Assembly: GCA_016715625.1 (NCBI GenBank)
Contig: JADJZU010000007.1
Location: 1 to 64,000, forward strand
From: Bacteroidota bacterium
Lineage (GTDB): Bacteria; Bacteroidota; Bacteroidia; Chitinophagales; LD1
DNA: 64,000 bases
Direction of reading: 5' to 3'
Part shown: piece by piece, positions 9,492 through 19,243 of the stretch
Position numbering within the stretch: the stretch's first letter is position 1
Layout: each line of letters opens with the position of its first letter
Translations under genes and position numbers: made by a program
The notes under the pieces: generated by a model
Seen by the model: only the letters and a program-made list of their open reading frames with translations
Databases searched by the model: none
What the model was told of the DNA's origin: nothing

Positions 9492-9743
9492 TTAGCTCTG
9501 CTTTGGAGGAAGGGCCTCTTTTACAACCAGGTTTCTGCCCTGGAAATCGGCACCATTTAACGAGGCTATAGCGTTTTGCGCTGCAGCATCATCGCTCATT
9601 TCCACAAAACCAAATCCACGGCTGCGGTTAGTTTCACGGTCTTTTAAAATTTTGATAGAGACTACTTCTCCATACTGCGCGAATAGCTGTTGCAATTCTT
9701 CTTCTCTCGCGCGAAAACTGATGTTAGATACAAAAATGTTCAT
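9492..9743 (-). CDS. RNA-binding protein with a single RRM domain
   Basis: An 83-residue protein that is almost entirely one RNA recognition motif. RNP2 is IFVSNI (residues 3-8) and RNP1 is RGFGFVEM (around residues 43-50), with the aromatic positions present, so single-stranded RNA binding is expected. Such single-RRM proteins are common in Bacteroidota and cyanobacteria and are often linked to cold or stress response; that role is inference. ATG at 9743 with an A-rich leader. It is monocistronic. The 279 bases to the next gene hold no other gene I can see; they would carry divergent promoters and perhaps a leader. Confidence 0.9.
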   Translation of the reverse strand: MNIFVSNISFRAREEELQQLFAQYGEVVSIKILKDRETNRSRGFGFVEMSDDAAAQNAIASLNGADFQGRNLVVKEALPPKQS

Positions 9744-10022
9744 TTGATAAAAAATAAGGGGTTAAAAAAATACTCTGCAAAGCAATTTGAAACAACCATA
9801 GAACTGGAAGCTTTCTTTAGTCGAATCTCTATACTTAAAGAGCAGAGCGAAAATATTTGATTATCTCAAACAGTCAATAATCGGGCGCGACAAATATCCC
9901 GTTGCTTTTAATACTCCATTCATGTAATTATCCTGTTCGTTTACAATAATTTCATTACCAATTAACAAATGCTTAATCGTTCTTAATTTGCAGAAACATT
10001 TATTTACTCAAAAATTAACAAC

Positions 10023-10718
10023 ATGGAATTTAAAATGGTGGTTTTTGATATGGCGGGAACAACCGTGGAAGATAGTGACAATGTGCACGAGGCATTAATA
10101 AAAGGATTTGCCAGCGAAGGCTTGATCATTGACCGTCAAGACGCCAATAGCGTAATGGGAATACCCAAACCCGTTGCCATTCGAACCCTATTAAGCGAAA
10201 AATTTTTATTGAAAGAGCATATTGGTGAAAAGGTTTCAAAAATTCATAAAGTGTTTTTGACGGAAATGATTTCGTTTTATGAGAAGGATGAATCGGTTCG
10301 CGCAAAGGAAAATGCAGAAGCTACATTCAGCGCATTGAAAGCGATGGGCGTGAAGGTTTGTTTAGATACCGGGTTTAGTCGCGATATTGCAGATGCGATT
10401 ATCCGGAGGCTGGGTTGGAACGAGAATAGTTTGATAGATTTTTCGGTTACCAGTGATGAAGTCATTAACGGCCGTCCTTTCCCGGATATGATTTTTAAAG
10501 CGATGCATCATTTTAATATACTGTCAGCGACACAAGTGGCCAAAGTAGGAGATACGATATCGGATTTGCAGGAAGGAACTTCTGCCGGCTGTGGAGCAGT
10601 CATCGGAATTACAACCGGTGCGTTTAGGAGAGAGGAGTTATTAACGGTAAACCATACGCATTTAGTCGATGATTTGCTGGAGGTGGTGGACATCGTAAAA
10701 GCATCGAAAGCCGGGTAA
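10023..10718 (+). CDS. PhnX-like HAD hydrolase (phosphonatase-like)
   Basis: HAD-superfamily hydrolase, 231 residues, of the phosphonatase-like type (the TIGR03351 family as I know it). Motif I is FDMAGTTVEDSD (nucleophile Asp 9, acid Ala-Gly-Thr pattern as in phosphonoacetaldehyde hydrolase rather than DxDGT). Motif II is CLDTGFSRD, Lys of motif III is in the RPFPDMIFKAM region, and motif IV is KVGDTISDLQEG. Phosphonatases cleave the C-P bond of a phosphonoaldehyde; I do not see evidence for the exact substrate. Nine bases separate it from the DUF5690 transporter, followed by an HpnW-type oxidoreductase, which together form a recurring gene set. Confidence 0.85.
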   Translation: MEFKMVVFDMAGTTVEDSDNVHEALIKGFASEGLIIDRQDANSVMGIPKPVAIRTLLSEKFLLKEHIGEKVSKIHKVFLTEMISFYEKDESVRAKENAEATFSALKAMGVKVCLDTGFSRDIADAIIRRLGWNENSLIDFSVTSDEVINGRPFPDMIFKAMHHFNILSATQVAKVGDTISDLQEGTSAGCGAVIGITTGAFRREELLTVNHTHLVDDLLEVVDIVKASKAG

Positions 10719-10727
10719 TTACTTGTC

Positions 10728-12017
10728 ATGCAATTAACGATACCCTATTTCAAACAAAAATTAGCAGCACAAAACACAGCTGTGGTTGCTGTGTATGCTG
10801 CTCTGGTAGCTTTTTGTACCTACAGCTGCATGTATGCTTTTCGTAAGCCCTTTACTGCAGCTACATTTGATGGTTTATATGTATGGGGTATAAAGTATAA
10901 AGACATACTCATTATTGCGCAGTTAATGGGTTATACGCTCAGCAAGTTTGCCGGCATTAAAATTGTGGCCGAAATGAAAAGCAGAAGCAGAGGCTTCAGT
11001 ATTTTGTTGCTGATTGCTATTGCTACGGTTGCATTGTTTTTATTTGGAATTACACCCGCTCCATACAACCTGGTCTTTATGTTTATGAACGGCATACCGC
11101 TGGGAATGATTTGGGGAATTGCGTTTAGCTATCTGGAAGGCCGCAAGGCAACCGAGTTTATGGGGAGCATTATGGCGGTTAGTTTCATTTTTTCGTCAGG
11201 GTTTGTGAAGAGCGTGGGTAAATGGTTGTTGAAAGACATGCATGTGCCGGAGATGTGGATGCCCATAGCCACCGGGCTAGTATTTCTTATCCCTATTTTG
11301 TTTTTTGTTTTTCTGCTCGAGCAAACTCCTGACCCCACAGTTGATGATATAGCGCACCGAACCGAGCGAAAACCGATGACTGCAGAGGAGCGCAAATCAT
11401 ACATCAGCGAGTATTTGCCCGGTATTATCGTGTTAGTGGTAGCGTATGTTATGTTGACCATTATTCGCGATTTTCGCGACAACTTTGCTGCTGACATTTG
11501 GAAAGAGTTGGGCTACAACGATGCTTCTGTATTCACCAGCACTGAAATTCCCGTTTCGCTAGCCATTCTTGCTAGCATGAGTTTTCTGATTGTAATTAAG
11601 GATAATCTGAAAGCCCTGCAGGTAAATCATTTGATGGTTGCATTCGGCTTCTTGATTACTGGTTTTTCAACTTACCTCTTTTCCGTGCAAGCCATTGATG
11701 CTTATTGGTGGATGGTGTGCAATGGATTAGGGCTCTATCTGGGGTATGTTCCATTCAATGTTGTTTTTTTTGAACGAAAAATTGCTGCCATACGAAAGCC
11801 GGCCAATGTTGGATTTCTGATGTATGTGGCCGACTCTTTTGGGTATTTAGGAAGCATTGGCATTCTGTTATTCAAAAACTTTGGAATGGGTGAAATTTCC
11901 TACAGCGGTTTTTTCATTCAGTCTTTGTATTTGGTGAGCGCCATCGGCTTCGTTTTTATGTTGTTGTCGCTCATTTATTTTAATCGTAAGATATCATCCA
12001 TTCATTCTAATCCGTAA
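10728..12017 (+). CDS. DUF5690/MFS-type multi-pass transporter in phosphonate-type operon
   Basis: 429 residues with about 12 hydrophobic segments in an MFS-like arrangement, including a charged inter-half loop near residues 190-225 (QTPDPTVDDIAHRTERKPM) followed by a second group of helices. The N-terminal YAFRKPFTAATFDGLYVWGI segment resembles organophosphate:phosphate antiporter family starts. I recognise the family as DUF5690 from the Bacteroidota. It sits between a phosphonatase-like hydrolase and an HpnW-like oxidoreductase, so import of an (amino)phosphonate is the likely job; this is inference from context. ATG at 10728, 9 bases after the hydrolase stop; the next gene begins 14 bases after its stop. 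Confidence 0.82.
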   Translation: MQLTIPYFKQKLAAQNTAVVAVYAALVAFCTYSCMYAFRKPFTAATFDGLYVWGIKYKDILIIAQLMGYTLSKFAGIKIVAEMKSRSRGFSILLLIAIATVALFLFGITPAPYNLVFMFMNGIPLGMIWGIAFSYLEGRKATEFMGSIMAVSFIFSSGFVKSVGKWLLKDMHVPEMWMPIATGLVFLIPILFFVFLLEQTPDPTVDDIAHRTERKPMTAEERKSYISEYLPGIIVLVVAYVMLTIIRDFRDNFAADIWKELGYNDASVFTSTEIPVSLAILASMSFLIVIKDNLKALQVNHLMVAFGFLITGFSTYLFSVQAIDAYWWMVCNGLGLYLGYVPFNVVFFERKIAAIRKPANVGFLMYVADSFGYLGSIGILLFKNFGMGEISYSGFFIQSLYLVSAIGFVFMLLSLIYFNRKISSIHSNP

Positions 12018-12031
12018 AATTGAGTTAACAC

Positions 12032-13155
12032 ATGCAGAAATCTGCAATAGTAATTGAGCAGGCATTGTTGGATTGGCCACAGCCCGCGCACTGGCAGAAA
12101 GAGGTTTTTCTGTTCAGGTTTTTGAAAGAAATGAAAAAGCGGTAGGCGCATCAATTCGAAATTTTGGAATGGTGTGGCCGGTGGGTCAACCTTTGGGGAA
12201 ATTGTATGAACGAGCCATGCGTTCGCAGTCCATCTGGAAAACTTGCTGTAAAGAGGGCAGTATCTGGCACGAAGCGGTGGGGTCATTACTAAATGTATAC
12301 GAGGAAGATGAGTGCCGAGTAGTGGAAGAATTTTATGAACTGAACAAAGCACATCGCGATATTTCTGTGTTAGAACCTAAACGGGTTTTAGAAATTTCAG
12401 CAGCTACCAACCCCAAAAATCTGAAAGCCGCACTGTGGAGCAGCACCGAGGTAATTGTAGACCCCAGAGAAGCTATTGCCAAACTGCCGGAATATCTGGA
12501 GGCAAAATATGATATCCGTTTTTTGTTCAATAAAGCGATTACTCGTGTAGAGCATTCCTCTGTTTTTTGTGGTAATCAAAAGTATGAGGCCGATATCATT
12601 TTTGTTTGTAGCGGGGCCGATTTTGAAACCCTTTATCCTGAATTGTTTCTAAACAGTGGTATAACCAAATGCAAACTGCAGATGTTGCGTACCGTTCCTC
12701 AACCCGACAACTGGCGGATTGGCCCTGCATTGAGCGCAGGATTAACGCTCACTCACTATGGTGCTTTTGATAATTGTCCTTCGCTCTCAGCACTGAAGAA
12801 AAGAGTGGAAGCCGAAATGCCCGAATACGTGCAGTGGGGTATACATGTCATGATTTCACAAAATGGGCTTAGTGAGATTACAATTGGCGATTCGCACGAA
12901 TATGGTTTAGTGCATGACCCATTTGACCGGCAGAGTATTAACCATCTCATCTTAGATTACTTAAAGCAATTTACGATTATCAAAAATCCCACCATAGGAC
13001 AGACCTGGAATGGCATTTACCCTAAACTGAAGGGCAAAACAGAATTTGTAACGTCACCTACCAGCGGAGTGCATGTCATAAACGGGTTGAGCGGTGCCGG
13101 TATGACACTTAGTTTTGGCCTTGCAGAAGAAGTGGTAGAAACAGTTAGCAGATAA
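12032..13155 (+). CDS. HpnW-type FAD-dependent oxidoreductase, one frameshift in the FAD loop
   Basis: DAO-fold FAD oxidoreductase, about 374 residues when repaired, matching the TIGR03364 (HpnW) family, whose members are found next to phosphonatase-like hydrolases and are proposed to deaminate an aminophosphonate oxidatively. The start is ATG 12032 (MQKSAIVI). The Rossmann motif would read IVIGAGIVGLATARALAERG, but at 12053-12060 the DNA is ATTGAGCA where ATTGGAGCA is needed: one G is missing, so the frame shifts at residue 9. The rest is open from 12073, with the FAD-binding C-terminus NGLSGAGMTLSFGLAEEVV intact. A sequencing error is the simplest reading. Third gene of the operon; its stop directly abuts the stop of the convergent delta-60 gene. 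Confidence 0.82.
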
Positions 13156-14721
13156 TTAATCGTTATACACTATAAGCCTCTGGTTGAAAGTAGTGCCGTT
13201 TTCAAGCTGTATGGTTACGTTGTAAAGACCACCAGTTATGTTTGATGGTAGTAAAAGGGTACTTTTGTTTTGATCAGTTTCTGAAAACTGATTTTCCGCA
13301 GTTAATAAAACGATTTCGCCTAATGAATTAGTGAGCACAACAGCGACTATCCGGCTCTTATTTTCATTTAATTCTATAGTTAAGGGTCCAGCGGTAGGGT
13401 TTGGGTACAGGCGAAATAGGTTTTCTGAAATATCATTATTAATCGTAAGGTCGACATCATTCAAAAGTCTAGCTATGGCAAACTGAACAGAAGTTACATC
13501 GCTAGTCAATCTAGCTCTGCCACCCACCACAATTCTGCCATTTGGCTGGAGTAGTAGAGATGTTAACAGTTCGTTTCGGCTTGCAAAATCAACTTGTACG
13601 GTTTGCGGAGGAAAGGAACTGTTGTCAGTAAAGCTACCATCGGTATTGCCGTCCGTCAGAAGTCGTATTACTTCCATGTTAGCATTGGATAATGTATCAA
13701 TTGTAAAGCCAACGATGTATTTGCCATCGCTCTGGCTGGCTATTGCATCAGCCCGATTGGCCTTAGAAATGGCACGAATGAAAACTCCATCACCGTTGAA
13801 GCTATTATCCAAACTTCCATTGGCTGATAATCTTGCTACGAAACCTGCAGCAGTTGGGTTGGTAGTAGTAAAAGTACGGCCTGCAATTAGTAATCTGTCG
13901 GAAGCGTCTACAATCAAGTTAGCAGGGAGTGTAGACGAGATATCGGTGGGTGATAAGTCAATGTTTAAAAAGCCAACTGTGGCAAAGGTATTATCCTGAG
14001 TGCCATTTACATTTACTCTCGTTATAAAAGTCGTAATTTCCGAGCTGTCCACATTGGCAAAAGCGCTTACCAATTTACCGCTGCTTTGCAGAGCAATGCT
14101 ACCGAACGAGTTGTTGACCAAGTTAGAAAGGGTTAGTTTACCATCATTACTGAATGAAACATCTAATGTGCCATCTGTATTTAGACGAATGAATGCTGGT
14201 CGGTTGTCCGATGCAGCACAAACTACAATTTTTCCATCCGGTTGAATCAACATGTCTCTGGTAGTTTCTACACCACCTAGATCTATTACTACTTGCCCGT
14301 CAAAGCTAAATGTAGAGTCATAGTTGCCATTGCTCAAAAGTCGAATAACCCAAATATCGTTGCTGAAATCTCTGTTTCCTGCAGCTACAATTTTTCCGCT
14401 ATTGTCCACTGCTACACTAAACAAACCGGAGAAGCCACTAAAAGGTAAAAGCGTGCCGGTACCATTGAAGGTATTGTCAAGGCTACCATCAGGATTATAA
14501 CGAAGTAAAGCCGCTGTACCTGGCGAACCATCCAAGGTGAATCCAACAGCCACAATTTTACCATCGGATTGAATAGCCATGTCTGTTAACATATCTTCAT
14601 CAAAACCGAAATCGTGTGTTACACGACCATCAGCACTAAAATCAGAATCCAGCGATCCGATTTGTGAAAAGGAACAACTCAGTTGTAGTGTGGTGATAAA
14701 TAGCGCTAGTATTTTCTTCAT
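13156..14721 (-). CDS. Secreted delta-60 repeat protein with T9SS type A domain
   Basis: 521 residues. The signal peptide is MKKILALFITTLQLSCSFSQ. The body is a series of roughly 50-60 residue delta-60 repeats with recurrent phrases such as LDSDFSADGRV, QSDGKIVAVG, LDNTFNGTGT, QPDGKIVVC, LDVSFSNDGKL and QPNGRIVVGGRA; at least seven copies, probably forming a beta-propeller. A linker leads to a C-terminal type A sorting domain (LFRLYPNPTAGPLTIEL to NQRLIVYND). It is therefore a likely T9SS cargo, cell-surface or released; the ligand or role is unknown. ATG at 14721. The DUF3467 gene lies 19 bases upstream on the same strand. The convergent HpnW gene ends at the adjacent base. Confidence 0.88.
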   Translation of the reverse strand: MKKILALFITTLQLSCSFSQIGSLDSDFSADGRVTHDFGFDEDMLTDMAIQSDGKIVAVGFTLDGSPGTAALLRYNPDGSLDNTFNGTGTLLPFSGFSGLFSVAVDNSGKIVAAGNRDFSNDIWVIRLLSNGNYDSTFSFDGQVVIDLGGVETTRDMLIQPDGKIVVCAASDNRPAFIRLNTDGTLDVSFSNDGKLTLSNLVNNSFGSIALQSSGKLVSAFANVDSSEITTFITRVNVNGTQDNTFATVGFLNIDLSPTDISSTLPANLIVDASDRLLIAGRTFTTTNPTAAGFVARLSANGSLDNSFNGDGVFIRAISKANRADAIASQSDGKYIVGFTIDTLSNANMEVIRLLTDGNTDGSFTDNSSFPPQTVQVDFASRNELLTSLLLQPNGRIVVGGRARLTSDVTSVQFAIARLLNDVDLTINNDISENLFRLYPNPTAGPLTIELNENKSRIVAVVLTNSLGEIVLLTAENQFSETDQNKSTLLLPSNITGGLYNVTIQLENGTTFNQRLIVYND

Positions 14722-14740
14722 TCGTTAAAAGGATTTTATT

Positions 14741-15052
14741 TTAAGCCTGTGCTGTAGGTCCGAAATTCATTGGCATCATCGGTTGCTCTTTGTCATTGAT
14801 GGTGCCGAACTGTTGCTCGTATTTTTTTACATTTTCTGCCAGTGCTTTCATAAAACGCTTGGCGTGCTCCGGAGTCAATAAAATTCTTGACTTAACTTTT
14901 GCCTTGGGAATGTTGGGTAATATACGAATGAAATCTACCACAAATTCTTGAGGCGAATGTGATATGATAGCCAGGTTGGAATAAGTGCCTTCCGCTACAT
15001 CTTCAGGTAATTCAATGTTGATTTGATTGTCGTTTTGTTTTAAGTCGCTCAT
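14741..15052 (-). CDS. DUF3467 family protein
   Basis: 103 residues, cytoplasmic, of unknown function. The recognisable core is INIELPEDVAEGTYSNLAII followed by SPQEFVVDFIRILPNIPKAK and LLTPEHAKRFMKALAENVKK, which I know as DUF3467, found widely in Bacteroidota. ATG at 15052 is preferred over an in-frame TTG at 15061. It is 19 bases upstream of the delta-60 protein on the same strand and may share its transcript. The 3' end is rich in Met and Pro (QPMMPMNFGPTAQA). Confidence 0.85.
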   Translation of the reverse strand: MSDLKQNDNQINIELPEDVAEGTYSNLAIISHSPQEFVVDFIRILPNIPKAKVKSRILLTPEHAKRFMKALAENVKKYEQQFGTINDKEQPMMPMNFGPTAQA

Positions 15053-15215
15053 CTTATTCAATTTTTATCTACGAATGTATTATTTGACAATTATTTTATG
15101 GGAGATTTATAGGCATAGGCAAAAAGAGAGGATGGCTATTGCTTATACATGGAAGCATTGAGAATAACATTTTCTATAAGTTGGGACCTTTTATACATTC
15201 ATCAAAAAATATTTC

Positions 15216-17270
15216 ATGCGCTCTTTTGTAGTGTGTTTGCTTCTCTCTTTGGCCGGCTTTTCAAAGGCGCAGATAAATTCACAGGACGTAACCATCGTCC
15301 GCGATAGTTTTGGGGTGCCGCACATTTACGGTAAAACCGATGCGGATGCAGCGTATGGCTTAGCATGGGCACACAGTGAAGATGATTTTAAAAGTATACA
15401 GCAAAATTTGTTGGCCGCCAAAGGAATGCTGGGTCAGGTAATGGGAAAAGAGGGTGTGTTGTTTGATTTTGGATTGCGTTTTTTTGGTATCGATACTTTA
15501 GTGGATAACAACTACGAGCGAGTTCTTTCGGCAGATTTTCGAAAGTTGTTGAATGGCTATATACAAGGAGTAAATGATTATGCCATGGCACATCCGAATG
15601 AGGTATTGCTGCAAAAGGCATTGCCATTTAAGCCTCAGGACATGGTGAAGGGTTCCACCCTTACGCTTACGCTTTTTGCCGGGGCGGGTATTGCATTAAA
15701 ATCCATTAAGGATAATCACATTGAACTTTTGCATCAACCGAATGAAATTGGATCCAACTCTCTGGCTATTGCCCCCGCCCGAACAGAAGATGGAAAAGCC
15801 TGGCTACTCATCAATTCTCACCAACCCATAGAAGGCAGATTTGCCTGGTATGAGGCACACATCAAAAGCGATGAAGGATGGGATATCATCGGGGGATTGT
15901 TCCCTGGGGGAACAACCATTTTTGTTGGCAGCACAAAGAAATTTGGATGGGCACATACAACCAATTACCATTCGTTTGGTGATATCTATAAGCTGGAACA
16001 CAAAGGCAATAAGTATCGCTACGATGGTGCATGGAAAACATTTGAAGTAAAGAAAGCGCATCTCCGGGTAAAGTTAGGCGGAGTGAAAATTGGTATTACC
16101 AGGCGCATTCGTGTCTGCGAATATGGTCCGGTGTTTCAGTCAAAGCACGGTTGGTATGCACTTCGCTATCCGGGTGCTATGGACTTTCGAGCTACGGAAC
16201 AGTGGTATCGTATGAATAAAGCCAATAACTTAACCGAGTTTCAACAGGCGCTGAAAATGGAAGCCATCCCGCTTTTTAACATCACCTATGCCGATTGCGA
16301 TGGCAATATTTTTTACGAGAGCGGATGTCAGGTTCCTTTGCGCGATAGCACCTTGAACTGGCACACCCCCATCACAGCCAATACCTCGGCTTTTAAATGG
16401 ACTTCACTGGTGCCATACGAGAGAAAAGCCAGACTCTTAAATCCTGCATGCGGCTATTTGTTCAGTTGTAACCAAACGCAATATTCTGTTACCGGCAAAT
16501 CCTGCAATTGGACCGGAGGTTTTATAGGCATTCAGCAATTTAATTACAACCGCGGGGAACGATACTACGAGATGCTGGAGGAGATAAACGAAAAGTATAC
16601 CTGGGCCGATTTCAGGCGTATAAAATTTGACACCCGATATTCTTCTTCAGCCAGTTATGCCAGAAATTTTGCTGCAGTTTTTAAGCTGGATGAGAAAAAG
16701 TATCCCGATATAGCGGATGCTATTACAAAGTTGAAGAAGTGGAATTTGGCCGGTGATGTAGACAATAAAGAGGCAACCATTGCTATGATTATGCAGGAAA
16801 AGCTCCAAAAAGAATGGAAAGTTCCTTTTGCCTTTTTAATGATTAAAAAAGAACCATTAACGGAAGAAAATGTGGTGGCACAGCTCCGGGCTACCCAAAA
16901 ATTTATGCTTAAAACGTATGGGACATTAGATATTCCATTGGGCGATGTACAACGTATGATTCGGGGAAATGTGAGTTTTCCGGCAAGTGGACTACGGGAG
17001 GTTTCTCGCGCGGCAGACCCTAAATTGTATGATAAGAAGAAAGGGATTTGGCGAATTGTAAATGGTGATGGATATATCCAGATGAATAGGTACTCTAAAG
17101 ACGGGGCAGAAATCAATAGTGTGAATGCATACGGGGCCTCTTCGCATGCCGGCAATAAACATTACACCGACCAGATGCAGCTATTTAGCCGCCAGCAATT
17201 TAAAACCATGACGTTTAATTGGGAATCTATCGTGCGAAACGCAGAGAGAATTTACATACCGGGTCGCTAG
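15216..17270 (+). CDS. Penicillin acylase family Ntn hydrolase, exported
   Basis: Amide hydrolase of the S45 family (penicillin or acyl-homoserine-lactone acylase type). 684 residues, the usual length. The signal peptide MRSFVVCLLLSLAGFSKAQ directs export. The N-terminal part has IVRDSFGVPHIYGKTDADAAYGLAWAHSEDD. The autocleavage site is EIG-SNSLAIAP with Ser 180 as the predicted nucleophile of the beta chain, followed by INSHQP and the GGLFPGGTTIFVGSTKKFGWAHTT region with the oxyanion and Asn residues. The substrate cannot be judged: acyl-homoserine lactones, peptides or beta-lactams are all family possibilities. Monocistronic, ATG at 15216. About 180 bases separate it from lepA. Confidence 0.9.
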   Translation: MRSFVVCLLLSLAGFSKAQINSQDVTIVRDSFGVPHIYGKTDADAAYGLAWAHSEDDFKSIQQNLLAAKGMLGQVMGKEGVLFDFGLRFFGIDTLVDNNYERVLSADFRKLLNGYIQGVNDYAMAHPNEVLLQKALPFKPQDMVKGSTLTLTLFAGAGIALKSIKDNHIELLHQPNEIGSNSLAIAPARTEDGKAWLLINSHQPIEGRFAWYEAHIKSDEGWDIIGGLFPGGTTIFVGSTKKFGWAHTTNYHSFGDIYKLEHKGNKYRYDGAWKTFEVKKAHLRVKLGGVKIGITRRIRVCEYGPVFQSKHGWYALRYPGAMDFRATEQWYRMNKANNLTEFQQALKMEAIPLFNITYADCDGNIFYESGCQVPLRDSTLNWHTPITANTSAFKWTSLVPYERKARLLNPACGYLFSCNQTQYSVTGKSCNWTGGFIGIQQFNYNRGERYYEMLEEINEKYTWADFRRIKFDTRYSSSASYARNFAAVFKLDEKKYPDIADAITKLKKWNLAGDVDNKEATIAMIMQEKLQKEWKVPFAFLMIKKEPLTEENVVAQLRATQKFMLKTYGTLDIPLGDVQRMIRGNVSFPASGLREVSRAADPKLYDKKKGIWRIVNGDGYIQMNRYSKDGAEINSVNAYGASSHAGNKHYTDQMQLFSRQQFKTMTFNWESIVRNAERIYIPGR

Positions 17271-17404
17271 AATCGTTTCATCATTGGTGCAGTAAGGGCA
17301 TAACCAGACTCCGGAAATTTTGGAGCCTGTTGAAGACCTTGTTTGTATATTCAGTTGAGCTTGCCTGTATTTTTTGCGGCTAGTCAAAGTCACCCCCATT
17401 CGGT

Positions 17405-17412
17405 TATATTCG
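17405..17412 (+). promoter_or_regulatory. Possible -7 element for lepA
   Basis: TATATTCG is one mismatch from the TAnnTTTG consensus and lies 36 bases before the lepA ATG. No convincing -33 TTG element was seen. Confidence 0.3.
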
Positions 17413-17448
17413 CACCCTTTTTTATTCGGAAAAGTAACAGGATACATT

Positions 17449-19239
17449 ATGCAACACATACGCAATTTTTGCATCATAGCGCACATAGACCACGGCAAAA
17501 GCACGCTAGCCGACAGACTTATAGAAACCACCAAAACTATCAGCGAACGAAATATGATGGATACGGTGCTCGATAACATGGATTTGGAGCGCGAGCGTGG
17601 CATTACCATTAAGAGTCATGCTATTCAGATGGATTTTGCCAGAAACGGGCAGAAGTATGTGATGAATCTGATTGATACTCCCGGCCACGTGGATTTTAGC
17701 TATGAAGTATCTCGCTCGCTGGCGGCTTGTGAAGGGGCGCTCCTGCTGGTAGACGCATCACAGGGTATTCAGGCGCAAACGATTTCCAATCTTTACCTGG
17801 CCGTGGAGCAGGGCTTAACGATTATACCCGTGGTAAATAAGATTGATATGCCCGGTGCCAACCCCGAACTGGTAGAAGAACAAATGATGAATCTGGTGGG
17901 CTGTAAACGAGAAGAAATTATTCATGCCAGCGGACGAACCGGACTGGGGGTAGAAAAGATTTTTGATGCAATTATTGATCGCATACCAGCTCCTAAAGGA
18001 AACCCTGATGCTCCTTTACGCGCTTTGATTTTTGACTCTATGTTCAACTCCTTCAGAGGGGTTATTGCCTACTTCAGAATTTTGGATGGTTCCATTAAGA
18101 AAGGCGATAAAGTAAAGTTTGTAAACACCGGTGCCACCTACCTGGCCGATGAAGTGGGAATACTTCGTTTTGATTTGGAGCAGAGACCCGAGGTGAAAAC
18201 CGGTGATGTGGGTTACATCATCACGGGAATCAAAAATGCCAAAGAGATTAAAGTAGGCGATACCATTACGCAGTTCTCCAACCCGTGTGCCGAGGCCATT
18301 CATGGTTTTGAAGATGTGAAACCGATGGTGTTTGCCGGTATCTATCCCATGGATAACGATGACTATGCCGATTTGCGCGATTCGCTGGAAAAGTTGCAGT
18401 TGAATGACGCATCATTGGTTTTTGAGCCCGAAACTTCCATTGCTCTGGGTTTTGGTTTTCGTTGTGGTTTCTTGGGCTTGCTACACTTGGAAATTGTGCA
18501 AGAACGTCTGGAGCGGGAGTATGATATGACCATTCTTACCACCGTTCCTCAGGTAAGCTATGAGGCATACCTAACCAATGGAGATCAGATTACTATCAAT
18601 AACCCTGCTGATATGCCCGACATTCAGCGAATTGATAGGCTCGAAGAACCATACATCAAAGCGCAGGTGATTACAAAGCCCGAATACATCGGTAGTATCA
18701 TGACCTTGTGTATGGACAAGCGTGGTATCCTTATTAATCAGAATTACCTTACCGAAGATCGAGTAGAGTTGCACTTCGAAATGCCCTTGGCAGAAATTGT
18801 TTTTGATTTTTACGATCGTTTAAAATCTATTTCTCGCGGATACGCTTCTTTTGATTATCACCCCATTGGTTATCGCGAAGGCGATTTGGTTAAATTGGAT
18901 ATTCTGCTGAATGCCGAGCAGGTAGATGCCTTCAGCGCAATGATTCACCGCAGCAAAGCGGAAGAGTTTGGTAGAAAAATGTGCGAAAAGTTAAAAGAGA
19001 TTATCCCTCGCCAGATGTTTATGATTCCCATACAGGCGGCCATTGGATCCAAAGTCATTGCTCGCGAAAACATATCGGCTATACGTAAAGATGTAACCGC
19101 CAAATGTTATGGTGGTGATATATCGCGTAAGCGGAAACTTTTGGAAAAACAAAAGAAGGGAAAAAAGAAGATGCGTCAGTTTGGTAAGGTGGAAGTGCCC
19201 CAAGAGGCCTTCATAGCAGTGCTTAAACTAAACGATTAA
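17449..19239 (+). CDS. lepA: Elongation factor 4 (LepA), ribosome back-translocase GTPase
   Basis: Translational GTPase acting on stalled or mistranslocated ribosomes. 596 residues from ATG 17449 (MQHIRNFCIIAH); an open extension to 17374 is not used, as the family starts here. The G domain shows AHIDHGKST (P-loop), RERGITIKS (switch I), DTPGHVDF (G3), NKIDMP (G4) and SGRTGLG (G5). Domain 2, the EF-G-like domains (RCGFLGLLHLEIVQERLERE; HPIGYREGDLVKLDILLN) and the unique C-terminal domain (KDVTAKCYGGDISRKRKLLE to GKVEVPQEAFIAVLK) are all present. A ceramidase-like gene starts 4 bases after its stop with GTG, so the two are likely coupled. Confidence 0.97.
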   Translation: MQHIRNFCIIAHIDHGKSTLADRLIETTKTISERNMMDTVLDNMDLERERGITIKSHAIQMDFARNGQKYVMNLIDTPGHVDFSYEVSRSLAACEGALLLVDASQGIQAQTISNLYLAVEQGLTIIPVVNKIDMPGANPELVEEQMMNLVGCKREEIIHASGRTGLGVEKIFDAIIDRIPAPKGNPDAPLRALIFDSMFNSFRGVIAYFRILDGSIKKGDKVKFVNTGATYLADEVGILRFDLEQRPEVKTGDVGYIITGIKNAKEIKVGDTITQFSNPCAEAIHGFEDVKPMVFAGIYPMDNDDYADLRDSLEKLQLNDASLVFEPETSIALGFGFRCGFLGLLHLEIVQERLEREYDMTILTTVPQVSYEAYLTNGDQITINNPADMPDIQRIDRLEEPYIKAQVITKPEYIGSIMTLCMDKRGILINQNYLTEDRVELHFEMPLAEIVFDFYDRLKSISRGYASFDYHPIGYREGDLVKLDILLNAEQVDAFSAMIHRSKAEEFGRKMCEKLKEIIPRQMFMIPIQAAIGSKVIARENISAIRKDVTAKCYGGDISRKRKLLEKQKKGKKKMRQFGKVEVPQEAFIAVLKLND

Positions 19240-19243
19240 AGTA

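Noticed and set aside
9744..10022. An ncRNA or riboswitch in the 279-base gap
   Set aside because: No stable hairpin or conserved motif seen; it probably only holds two divergent promoters.
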